DNA of 64,000 nt from DAOUTY01 sp964453665. Its GTDB lineage: Bacteria; Chloroflexota; Dehalococcoidia; SZUA-161. Under the pieces are notes generated by a model, which was not told the origin of the DNA, did no database searches, and was given only the letters and a program-made list of their open reading frames with translations. Location: assembly GCA_964453665.1 (NCBI GenBank), contig CAYVQT010000002.1:1-64000 (forward strand), given 5' to 3'. Below, piece by piece: positions 49,831-59,220 of the stretch (its first letter is position 1; every line of letters begins with the position of its first letter). The position numbers and the translations under genes were made by a program.

Positions 49831-51836
49831 TTAGTTGTGGGCAGTAATCCGCCTGCGGATGAAGTAGCCCAGAATAGCCACTCCGAAGGCTGCGGCAATC
49901 CCAATATATATGTTGGGGTAAATAGGTACATCGGTACTTATCCATACCCACTGACCACCAATATAGAACCATGAGAATGAAGGCACTTCACCATATACGA
50001 TATTATTTTCGGTATCCACCCACGTTGTAACATCCTCCCACTGCGTCCCGTTCCAATGGAATAACTTTATGTCCCTTGCCTCACGATTGTAGTCACCACC
50101 ATGCAAAGGCAGACCAACAGTTATAGTTCCGGCATAGGTTGCTGTCGTGGTGATATCCACAAAGGGCCCTATCCTGGGTGTTTCGGGCTCTGAGTGGCCA
50201 GCGGGGGTTACACTGGATCTGGCAACATATGTGCAGCCATCATCGGTAACTTGATTGTATGTAACCTCTGTTCCGTCGGGAGTAATCTCCACCGGTGAAT
50301 TGGGGTCTGGCCAGCTTTCTGGCGTATCAGAGGTTACAAAATGTGTTTCATCGGACCAGTTGGCCCACAATCCATGACTGTCTTGATACCTGACTCGCCA
50401 GTAATACCTGGTGTCATGGTCTATCTCCGCTATGGATAGAGAGATGCTCTCCAGGTGAGAGGTATCCCTACCGCTGTCGAACACCGGGCTGGCGTAACTC
50501 CCTGTACTGGTTCTAACCTGCCACTGTGATGCATCATGGGTATCCCCCGCATCGGGGTCCGAGAATCCCCCTGATGAAAGGGTAACGGGCAAGTGGACGC
50601 ATCCTGCGCCATCGCCGGGTACAACGTTGGGGGGTTGATTGGGTGGCAGGGGAAGGGTTGTAAAAAGCATATCGTCACCGTATTCGGTGCCGTAGCCTAT
50701 TGCCTTAGCCCTGAAATGGTAGGTGGTGTCGGATGACAAGCCGCTGATATAAGCGCTGAAGGTGCCTGTATCGATCAATGTCTGCGCGGTAGTCACCTGG
50801 CCGTAGCTTGTATCGATGCCGTACTCGAAGGACACGTCTACGGAAGAGGCAGTTCCGAGGCTATCCAGATACCCGTGCAGTACGGACGTGCTACCCGTTA
50901 TGTCAGTAGCATCATTGGTAGTTACCGATGGCGGTGTAGGGCTGCTAGTAGTGAAAGTCATGTCATCGCCGTAGGCGGTGCCATCTCCAACGGCCTTGGC
51001 TTTAAAGTGGTATGTAGTGCCCGGGTCAAGGCCGCTGATGGAAGCGCTGAAAGTGCCTGTACCGATCAATGTCTGTGGGGTAGTCACCTGGCCGTAGCTC
51101 GTAGTCAGCCCGTACTCAAACGAGACGTCGACGGAAGAGGCGGTGCCCCGGCTGGTGAGAGTACCGTTAAGAGTAGCCGAGTTAGTAGTAATGTCGCTGG
51201 CAGTGTTGGTGATGACGGAAGGAGGGGTGGTGCCAGTGTTGAAAATTATGTCATCGCCGTAAGCGGTGCCATCTCCAACGGCCTTGGCCCTGAAGTGGTA
51301 TGTAGTGCCCGGGTCGAGGCCGCTGATGGGAGCGCTGAAGGCACCTGTGGCGTCGAGAGTTTGCGGTGTTGTTTCCTGGCCGTAGCTTGTGTCGATGCCG
51401 TACTCGAAGGAGACGTCTACGGAAGAGGCGGTACCCCGGCTGGTGAGAGTACCGTTGAGAGTAGCCGAGTTAGTAGTAATGTCGCTGGCAGTGTTGGTAA
51501 TAACCAGTGGCGCTGAGGTAACAACAACAATTGTGGTATCGGTATCAGAGCAACTATTAGCATCGGTAACTTCGAGAATGTAAGAGCCAGCGATTGCTGG
51601 GCTGACAATAGCATCCTGATCATAGCTTTCGAAATCATCAGGTCCTGTCCAGTGATAGACGGACATACCATCGGGTTCTCCGAATAGAGTAACATCTTCG
51701 CCTTCGGATACGGGACCGCTGTTGGTGGCAACAGCGGTGGGCTTAGAATTGACGGTGACACTGGTGGTAGCGGGGTCTGAAGTACAGCCCCCGTTGGTGA
51801 CGGTCAAGATATAATCGCCGGCCATGGCCAGGGTGG
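49831..51836 (-). CDS. Giant surface repeat protein, C-terminal part (after assembly gap)
   Basis: This is the C-terminal part of the gene whose first part lies at 51937-55901; the reading frame is open up to the run of N. It has the end of the 80-residue PKD-like repeat, one further PKD-like module (ATNSGPVSEGEDVTLFG), three FnIII-like modules of the type TTNSATLNGTLTSRGTASSV, an FnIII module with RYYWRVRYQDSHGLWANWSD, a beta domain ending PSFSWFYIGGQWVW, and the end YPNIYIGIAAAFGVAILGYF-IRRR. The Pro-Asn, helix and Arg-rich tail form a sorting-signal-like end. The exosortase gene follows. The first two FnIII modules are almost identical to each other. Confidence 0.85.
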
Positions 51837-52579
51837 NNNNNNNNNNNNNNNNNNNNNNNNNNNNNNNNNNNNNNNNNNNNNNNNNNNNNNNNNNNNNNNN
51901 NNNNNNNNNNNNNNNNNNNNNNNNNNNNNNNNNNNNGTACAGCCCCCGTTGGTGACGGTCAAGATATAATCGCCGGCCATGGCCAGGGTGGCATTGGGAA
52001 TAGAAGGTGACCGATCGCTGCTGGAGAAGCTGTCAGGCCCTGACCAGGAGTAGGAGGACATGCCGCCCGGTCCTCCGGTGAGGTTGATGGTATTGCCCTC
52101 GCATACGGGAGAGTTAGAGGAGGCTGTAGCTGTAGGCTTAGAGTTGACGGTGACACTGGTGGTAGCGGGGTCGGAGGTACAGCCCCCGTTGGTGACGGTC
52201 AAGATATAATCGCCGGCCATGGCCAGGGTGGCATTGGGAATAGAAGGTGACCGATCGCTGCTGGAGAAGCTGTCAGGCCCTGACCAGGAGTAGGAGGACA
52301 TGCCGCCCGGTCCTCCGGTGAGGTTGATGGTATTGCCCTCGCATACGGGAGAGTTAGAGGAGGCTGTAGCTGTAGGCTTAGAATTGACGGTGACACTGGT
52401 GGTAGCGGGGTCGGAGGTACAGCCCCCGTTGGTGACGGTCAAGATATAATCGCCGGCCATGGCCAGGGTGGCATTGGGAATAGAAGGTGACCGATCGCTG
52501 CTGGAGAAGCTGTCAGGCCCTGACCAGGAGTAGGAGGACATGCCGCCCGGTCCTCCGGTGAGGTTGATGGTATTGCCCT
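51782..52579. repeat. 240-nt tandem repeat array (80-residue PKD-like modules)
   Basis: Copies start at 51937, 52177 and 52417, exactly 240 bases apart and almost identical; the third drifts after about 52579. A 55-base piece identical to the start of the unit lies at 51782-51836, directly before the gap. Each unit codes for a module with PVCEGNTINLTGGPGGMSSY and AMAGDYILTVTNGGC. Confidence 0.9.
51837..51936. other. Assembly gap (100 N)
   Basis: Exactly 100 N, the usual placeholder for unknown size. The left flank ends after base 55 of the 240-nt unit and the right flank begins at base 1 of a unit. If periodicity holds, the true missing length is 185 plus a multiple of 240 bases, which would also restore the reading frame. 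Confidence 0.95.
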
Positions 52580-55500
52580 CACAAACCGGCGAGTTGCTGG
52601 AAGCCGTGGCTGTGGGCAAGGTATTAACGACGACGATGGTGGAAGCTGAATCGGAGCAGCCGTTGGCGTCGGTAACTGTCAATGTATAGGTACCTGCTAT
52701 GGCAGGGCTGACGATGGGGCTCTGTTCGGAGCTGGAGAATGAGCCGGGCCCTGACCATGAGTAAACGGACATACCGTCGGGGCCGCCTGTTAGCTGAACG
52801 TCTTGTCCTTGACATACGGGGCCGTCGTTGGAGGCGGTAGCGGTAGGCGGAGTGTTGACGACGACGACAGTTGTATCGGTATCTGAACATCCATAAGAAT
52901 CGGTTACTTCGAGAGTATAAGTGCCGGCAAACGCTGGGCTGACAATGGCATCCTGATCATAGCTATCGAATGAGTTTGGCCCTGTCCAGTGGTAGGTGGA
53001 CATGCCGTAGGGGTCGCCATAAAGAGTGACATCGTTGCCCCCGCAAACGGGGCCACTATTTGAGGCAGAAGACGTCACATCACAGCCTGTGGTAAAGGTT
53101 TCATCAGCACCATAGACGGTGCCGTGGCCGACGGCCTTGGCCCTGAAGTGGTAGGTGGTATTGGGATCGAGGCCGCTGAGGCTGGCGTTGAATGTCCCGG
53201 TTCCGGTCATGGGCCATGGTGGGCTGGTTTCATTATCATAGGTATTATCGTTTCCAGTGTAATAGGCATCGGTCGCCCATTCAAAGGTGACATCGACTGA
53301 GGAAGCGGTACCCCGGTCGGTGAGGTCACCGTTGAGTGTAGCTGAGGTGGTGGTGACATCGCTGGCGGTATTGGTTGTTACCGATGGCGGGGTGCTGATG
53401 GTAGTAAAAGTCAAATCGGTGCCGTTACCCGTTCCGTGGTCTCCTGTGGCTTTAGCCCTGAAGTGGTACATGGTGCCTGGCGACAGACTGGAGAGGTCGA
53501 AGTAATAGGTGCCAGATTCCTCCGTAGTCCAGGGTGGGCTTGTCTCATTATTGTAGGTTTCGCCGTTAGTGGTGTAATAATCGTCAGTTGCCCACTCGAA
53601 TGTTACATCTACCGTATTATTTGGAGGATCAAGGACTATAACAGAACCCAGGCTGGTGAGGTTACCGTTCAGCCTGGCGGAGTTCAGGGTTATATTAGTA
53701 GCATCGAGAGTAGTAACCTCCGGCGGGTCGGTTGTTGTGGTGAAGGTCATGTCAGCGCCATAAGCGTTACCATGACCTACGGCCTTAGCCCTGAAGTGGT
53801 AGAGTGTCCCTGGTGCCAGGTTCAGGGCCTGCTGGTTATAGGAACCGGTAGCGGTCAGTGTTGCCGGGGTAGTTTCCTGGCCATATGTATTGCTGTGTGT
53901 TGTGTAATAATCATCAGTCGCATACTCGAAGGAAACATTGACGGATGAGGCGGTTCCCATATCGCTAAGCGTTCCATGCAGGGTAGCCGAGTATGTTGCG
54001 ACGTTGGAGTAACTGTCGGTGGTCACAGTTGGCGGCGTGCTTAAGGTGGTGAACTGCATATCGCTGCCAATAGCGGTTCCGTCACCCACAGCCTTGGCCC
54101 GGAAATGGTAGGTCTTAAAGGGTTCGAGGCCGCTAATAGGAGCGCTGAAGGTACCTTGGCCGGATAAGGGCTGCGGTGAAGTCTCGCTGCCATAGCTTGT
54201 ATTAAGGCCGTACTCGAAATAGACATCAACGGAAGAGGCACCGCCAGTATCGGTCAGATTACCGTTGAGGGTAGCCGAATTTGTAGTGATATCGCTTGCA
54301 CTATTGGTTGTGACCGCAGGTGGAGTTGTGCCGGTGGTGAAGGTCATATCGTTGCCGTTGACAGTGCCGTCACCCGCTGCTACCGCCCTGAAGTGGTATG
54401 TCGTATTACGCTGAAGGCTACTGACAGAGGCAGAAAACGCGCCGGTTAAGTCCCTTGGCTGCCAGGAGGTCACACTCCCATAGCTTGTGGTCAGGCCATA
54501 CTCGAATCTAACATCAACGGGTGATGCGGAGCCCATAGCTGTGAGATCGCCGTTCAGAGTTGCTGTCCTGGCCCCTACACTGCTGGCAGCGTTAGTTACA
54601 ACAGCAGGTACAACATCGTTGGTGTCGGTAGCTGTGTTATTGTTTAGATCGTTGTCAGTGATATACATAGGCGGGGTTACTGTTGCTGTGTTTACCAACG
54701 GCTGGCTCATCGTTGGGGAGACCGTTCCCTGGATTGTAAATGTGGCGTTGCCCCCGTTCAGCAGGTTGAGTGTTGTTTGTATATTGTTCCCAGCCCCGCT
54801 GTACGCTCCGCAGACCGATCCCGGTGAGGCGACGGCTGTCCAGGTGACGCCGGTGATGTCAGCGGGTACAGTATCTGTGAAAACCGCGCCGGTGGAATAT
54901 TCGAGGCGCAGGTCGTTAGGACCGTTGTTGGTGGCCACTACTGTGTATGTAATGGGGTCGCCGGGAGCGACGCTGGTCTGGCCGTCAGTCTTGGTTACCT
55001 CGAGGTCGGCAGGTATCGCCACCGAGATGTTGCGGATCTCGTGATAGTTTGTGGAACCACCGGTGGAGGCGGCGAAACCCAGTTTGAGCGTGTCGGGAAG
55101 TGGAACCATGCCCGTTCCTGTGGTAAGGTCGTAGTCGGCGATGAGTTCTGTCGGCGTATTACCCGCACCGAACTGAATGCTGAGCGTCAGCTTCTTATCG
55201 GTCGAGATGGTCATATAGACTCTACGATAATCATCCCCCGTTTGAGACGGGCGGCTGCTCACCCCTGGGATATCTATGCCCTGGGACAGGGTTCCAGTCG
55301 TGGTCTGGTAATAGTAGCTGTTGGGATCGCCGTCGCCGGTGCTGTTGCCGGAGCCGCGAATAGTAACCGAGTCGGGGACCTTGCTCGTTTGGAGGTATCC
55401 GTGGTGACATCTAGCAGAGTCTTCTGCGGCGAAGTTACCCCACTCATCAATACCGATGCCCACATAGGCGTTGGACAGCCCGGGAATGTCGCCGCAGCCA

Positions 55501-55901
55501 TTGGCATATCCCAGGGAGCCGCCGGCATCGCCTATCTGGAACTGTCCCGAGGTGGTAATGCCGTCATAGAGGAAAAAGGAGATTCCGTCAGCCCCGTCAC
55601 CACCCCAGGCGGTATATTCGAAGCTGACAACGATTCCATAAGACGAGTGGAAATCCGTATCGTAATATGCATAGCCGAACTCATCATTGCCAACGCCAGT
55701 GAGTCTTAACCATCCCTGTCCATCAGGGTCAGCTCCTCCTGACGTTAGAACGGCAGATCCGCCCAGCACCCATCCCGTCATCGTGTCATCCATGCATGAC
55801 TCGAAAACGGGGAGGCCATCAGCGGCTGCTGCGCCTGGCAGGATGCTGAACGCTGTCGCGATCAGCAAACCCAGAAGTAAAATACGAAGGCCTTTGATCA
55901 T
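51937..55901 (-). CDS. Giant surface repeat protein, N-terminal part (before assembly gap)
   Basis: About 1,321 residues up to the gap. A signal peptide (GLRILLLGLLIATAFSILPG) is followed by a legume-lectin-like domain (VVSFEYTAWGGDGADGISFF, GSLGYANGCGDIPGLSNAYV, GIGIDEWGNFA) to about residue 290. A DUF11 domain comes next (DLEVTKTDGQTSVAPGDPIT), then five FnIII-like modules of about 95 residues (ATLNGDLTAMGSASPVDVRF, ending TTYHFRAVAAGDG), then PKD/Ig-like modules (PVCGGNDVTLYG, PVCQGQDVQLTG, PVCEGNTINLTG). The lectin part suggests sugar binding at the cell surface. GGGAGCT precedes the ATG, and a structured leader lies upstream. The whole protein exceeds 2,000 residues. Confidence 0.87.
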
Positions 55902-56402
55902 ATAGCTCCCGCTTTTTGTTACTCAGCCTGCTGAGTTGACACAGCTACCGAATACCACTTCAGGCCAGAGCTTTACATAAAACCTGGCCTTTGTGGTATG
56001 TATTTACCTTCTGAATTACCACATTCTTAATTGCTAGTTTACGAGGACAGGACAGCTACGTACTCTTCGCAGTGTACGCCTTTGCCTGTTACACTGGTCT
56101 GCCCATCTATGTGAACAGAGCAAAAAAGGGGCATCGCTGCCGTCTTTTGCCCGGCGCTGGTGCCCCTTTAAACAGATTCGCTGTTATCTAATGGTTTACA
56201 TAGTCAAAAGAGATATGCGATTATGCACTGATTACGTGCATAATGTCAAGTACTTTTAGCTATGTTTAGAAGTACATGTGCTTGACTTTACTTAACTTAT
56301 CCTCCCATTTTTTTGAGAAGTCTGTTTGGGTATATTTGAGGTCTGAGAGGGTGTTGTGTGGCTTGCTTGACTTTGCAGAATACTAAAATTGTACAGTTAA
56401 GG
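55902..56402 (-). other. Structured leader of the giant protein gene and intergenic region
   Basis: No gene is seen. On the minus strand, from upstream to downstream, are: a terminator-like hairpin (next entry); a 7-bp hairpin CAGTGTA/TACACTG near 56071-56097; a long two-part hairpin at 55952-55999 (stems ATACCAC/GTGGTAT and AGGCCAG/CTGGCCT around a small internal loop); and a 6-bp hairpin ACTCAG-CCTG-CTGAGT at 55921-55936, just before the ribosome site. The set looks like a regulatory 5' UTR, but I recognise no known riboswitch class. Confidence 0.5.
56126..56170 (-). terminator. Intrinsic terminator downstream of the small anchored protein gene
   Basis: Read on the minus strand, AAAGGGGCA pairs with TGCCCCTTT around an inner imperfect stem (CAGCGCCG/CGGCAGCG-like), followed by TTTTTTG. 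It would stop transcripts from the 56403-56879 gene. Confidence 0.65.
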
Positions 56403-56879
56403 TCATCTGTTCCAGCTACGTAGGACTATGCGTGCTACTCCTCCTACAAGCAGTACCTCAACGATGGAGGCGGCAACCAGGCCGAAAATAAGCCAGATAT
56501 TTGTGGGTGCTGCTTGAGTGGGTGTTGTAGTAGCGGTGAGATCACATCTTATGTTCTCCCCGTTGTATAAGGTTCCGGTTTGTTGTGCCTTATAGCCATC
56601 TACTGTAAAATATACCGCTGTACCATCGGGATAGATAATGCCCTCTGGAGGGTATATTGCTGTGGAGTATGTTGATGGGCCGTAGCCCGTTGGTGTGATG
56701 GTTGAGTATTCGTCATTTCCGATGATCGCTGTTATAACAGTGCCGTCGGGCACATTAGCGCCGTCTAAGGTGGCTATACCCGTAAAGCGGCAGATAGGAG
56801 AGTCATCGGCCGAAGCAGTGAATTGGCAAATGAGAAGCACTACGGCTGCTATAAATACTAATGCCCTGACTTTTGTCAT
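56403..56879 (-). CDS. Small exported protein with C-terminal anchor/sorting-like end
   Basis: The 158-residue protein has a signal peptide (ALVFIAAVVLLICQFTASA), one beta-rich domain (CRFTGIATLDGANVPDGTVI, TAVYFTVDGYKAQQTGTLYNG) and a C-terminus APTNIWLIFGLVAASIVEVL plus a second hydrophobic half and RSWNR. The domain resembles the carboxypeptidase-regulatory-like repeats of Chloroflexota surface proteins. The Pro-Thr before the helix matches the C-terminal ends of the proteins at 41617 and 49831. The ATG at 56879 is more likely than the TTG two codons before it. It is a candidate exosortase substrate. Confidence 0.75.
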   Translation of the reverse strand: MTKVRALVFIAAVVLLICQFTASADDSPICRFTGIATLDGANVPDGTVITAIIGNDEYSTITPTGYGPSTYSTAIYPPEGIIYPDGTAVYFTVDGYKAQQTGTLYNGENIRCDLTATTTPTQAAPTNIWLIFGLVAASIVEVLLVGGVARIVLRSWNR

Positions 56880-56885
56880 AATCAA

Positions 56886-57253
56886 CTACTCTGCTTAACG
56901 ATGTTGCTTTACCCCGTATGCTTGTTTCTTAGAGTAAATGCTGGCCTGATAGGGATAAACCGGGATGCGACTGTCTCTAAACGGGGTATTGAATTTCCCC
57001 TGTGTAGGCCATCTTTTGACTAGAGCAGCATCGTTTTAACCAGTGTGGTTCCGAATCCCTTGCTGTACTCGCTGGCGATATATATAATACCACATGAAAT
57101 CCAGGCAAGAAATTGAGGAAGTAGCTATCGATTATGAGGATGACGTGTTAATATTAGGCGGGATATTATACTCTTATAGTGAACCATATATATTGTTCTA
57201 CCAAATCAGGGGCTGAGTGTTGTATATTCCCTGCAATAGTGTGGGAGGAGAAA
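56886..57253. other. Intergenic region between divergent genes
   Basis: About 370 bases between the small anchored protein (minus) and the coiled-coil protein (plus). It should hold promoters for both. The second half is AT-rich (TATATATAATACC near 57078), which could include a -10 box, but no clear pair with a -35 is evident. No gene or RNA is recognised. Confidence 0.4.
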
Positions 57254-58105
57254 ATGAGCGAAGATGAAATGAAGGAAATCGAAACAATTAAGGCGCTTGT
57301 CGAATATATGTGGAAGCAGGAGAATATTGACAAGATCAGTGACGAGATCCGGGGGCATGTCGATAGGATAGTCGGCGAGGTTAAGGAGAGTGTTGAGGAG
57401 CGGATAAATGGTGAGATCGTTGAAGACGTGGAGAAGCGAATCGCCGCTGAAATCAAGGGGGATATTAAGGAGAGACTTGCTGCTGAGATCAAGGAGGAGA
57501 TCGGGAGAACCACGGGTGAGATAAGAGAAGGTGTTCAGGTGCAGATCACCCGTGAGGTCAAGGGTAAGGTTGAGGAGAGGCTTACAAAGGAGATTAAGGA
57601 TCACGTAGTAAAAATTACACGTGATATGGAGAAAGATACTAGAAAGCAGATCACTGAAGAGATTAAGGGACATATTGGCAGGATCGCCGGTGAGGTGGGA
57701 AAGAGTGTTGAGGAGCGGATCGCCAGCGAAATCAAGGGGAAGGTTGAAGAGAAGCTTACAAAGGAAATCAGGGAACAAATTACGAGACAAGCCGCTGATA
57801 TGGCGAAAGAGGCTCCACGGCACACCACCGGCGATAAGAAGGGGCAGATTGCGGAGATCACCAGCGAGATAAGAAAAGAAATTGAGAAGCAAGTAGCTGC
57901 CGAAGTCAGTGAACACATTAGCGAAGTCACTGACGAGATCAAGCAGAATGTCGAAAAGCGAATATCTGCTGAAATTGAGAGGAACGTTGAAAAGCGAGTT
58001 GTAAAAGGCCCTAAGCGCACGCGGCTTTATCTGGCGTTTGCTCTCAGTCTGGCCAGTATAGGACTGGGAATAGCCATCGCCGCGCTTGCTGGATTGGTCA
58101 GTTAA
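57254..58105 (+). CDS. Amphipathic coiled-coil protein with C-terminal membrane helix
   Basis: The 283 residues are nearly all charged helix with repeating units of about 22 residues (EEIKGHIGRIAGEVGKSVEE, and EIKGKVEEKLTKEIREQITR), like apolipoprotein or phasin-type repeats. The last 28 residues form one hydrophobic helix (LYLAFALSLASIGLGIAIAA) and end LAGLVS. It is thus a tail-anchored protein with a long cytoplasmic or surface-lying rod. The ATG at 57254 follows GGGAGGAG; a longer open frame upstream starts in non-coding-like sequence. The role is unknown. Confidence 0.8.
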   Translation: MSEDEMKEIETIKALVEYMWKQENIDKISDEIRGHVDRIVGEVKESVEERINGEIVEDVEKRIAAEIKGDIKERLAAEIKEEIGRTTGEIREGVQVQITREVKGKVEERLTKEIKDHVVKITRDMEKDTRKQITEEIKGHIGRIAGEVGKSVEERIASEIKGKVEEKLTKEIREQITRQAADMAKEAPRHTTGDKKGQIAEITSEIRKEIEKQVAAEVSEHISEVTDEIKQNVEKRISAEIERNVEKRVVKGPKRTRLYLAFALSLASIGLGIAIAALAGLVS

Positions 58106-58197
58106 TTAATTGTAGAAGCGTGATACACGGGGAGAGCCTTTGCGTGAGTCATCAGGATATAGTGCCGTAGATTGACTGAGGGGCCTATTTCCTGTGA

Positions 58198-58206
58198 TGA
58201 TATAAT
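58198..58206 (+). promoter_or_regulatory. Extended -10 promoter element
   Basis: TGATATAAT, a perfect extended -10, lies 19 bases before the GTG of the dehydrogenase gene. A leader of only about 12 bases would still include the GAGGTG ribosome site. No good -35 lies at the normal distance, which extended -10 promoters do not need. Confidence 0.5.
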
Positions 58207-58224
58207 TCCTGCACGAGGTGTTAT

Positions 58225-59220
58225 GTGAAAGCGCTTATCTTGGCTCCATTCTCAGCCACTGCTTTAGCAAGGCTCGGACAGAGCATGGAAGTTATCTATG
58301 AAAGCTGGATGGATACGCGAAAATTGCTGTCGTCAGACGAACTTGTTCAACGTATTCAAGGACAAGATATGGGGGTAGTGGTTATCGAGGCGGACTTTAT
58401 TTCCCGGGAACTCTTCGAGAATGTGACAAAGCTGAAGCTACTGGGGGTTTGCAGGGCTGATGTCGTGCATATTGATGTAGAGGCGGCCACCGAGCATGGT
58501 GTTCTGGTAGTAAATGCTCCGGCCAGAAACAATATCGCTGTGGCTGAACTGGTTCTGGGATTGATGCTCTCTCTGGTGCGGAATATCCCGGTGTCCCATG
58601 ACATGGTTATCTCGCGCAAATGGGTTGACCCGACCGCGGCCTATTTCTCACTACGTGGCACTGAGCTTACGGGAAAGACCATAGGTATAGTGGGCTTCGG
58701 GGCTATTGGTAAGCAGGTGGCAAAGATGCTCAGCGTCTTCGACACCTCTATATTGGCTTATGATCCTTATGTCGATGCCGATCAAGCCAAGGATTCTGGA
58801 GTTAAATTAATTGAACTGGACGAATTGATGGCCGGGTCGGATATAATCACTTTGCATTGCTCGACAGCACCCGGGGCGATAGGCCTGATAGATGCAAGCA
58901 GGATAGCGTTAATGAAGCCGACTGCTTATCTGGTGAACACGGCCAGCACTTATGTGATTGATATGGATTCGATTACTCAAGCTTTGAAGGAGAAACGAAT
59001 CGCTGGAGCTGCTTTCGATGTCTATGAGACGTGGCCGGTACGGCCTGACAGTCCATTGCTGGAGTTGGATAACGTTGTCCTTACACCTCACATCGGTGGT
59101 GCTACTGATGAGACTATTTTGCGTCATTCACAGATGATTACCGATGACATAGAAAGGTTCCTGAGGGGGGAGAAACCCAAGAACCTGGTTAATCCTCAGG
59201 TGTGGGATGAGCGTATCTAG
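58225..59220 (+). CDS. D-2-hydroxyacid dehydrogenase (phosphoglycerate dehydrogenase family)
   Basis: The 331-residue enzyme has the family's NAD-binding motif TIGIVGFGAIGKQVAKML, the catalytic Arg region LHCSTAPGAIGLIDASRIALMKPTAYLVNTAS, Glu/His site LLELDNVVLTPHIGGAT and EKRIAGAAFDVYETWPV. It oxidises a 2-hydroxy acid or reduces a 2-keto acid with NAD. It lacks the C-terminal ACT domain of serine-pathway enzymes. GTG start with GAGGTG. The kinase gene starts 14 bases before its stop, so they are coupled; a joint sugar-acid pathway is likely. Confidence 0.9.
   Translation: MKALILAPFSATALARLGQSMEVIYESWMDTRKLLSSDELVQRIQGQDMGVVVIEADFISRELFENVTKLKLLGVCRADVVHIDVEAATEHGVLVVNAPARNNIAVAELVLGLMLSLVRNIPVSHDMVISRKWVDPTAAYFSLRGTELTGKTIGIVGFGAIGKQVAKMLSVFDTSILAYDPYVDADQAKDSGVKLIELDELMAGSDIITLHCSTAPGAIGLIDASRIALMKPTAYLVNTASTYVIDMDSITQALKEKRIAGAAFDVYETWPVRPDSPLLELDNVVLTPHIGGATDETILRHSQMITDDIERFLRGEKPKNLVNPQVWDERI

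Noticed and set aside
51782..52579. CRISPR-like regular repeats
   Set aside because: The units are 240 bases, directly adjacent and in one reading frame; there are no spacers, so this is a protein repeat array.
55921..56170. c-di-GMP riboswitch upstream of the giant surface protein
   Set aside because: The region has GGCAAAG and several stems, but the conserved core and tetraloop-receptor arrangement of the GEMM class could not be aligned.
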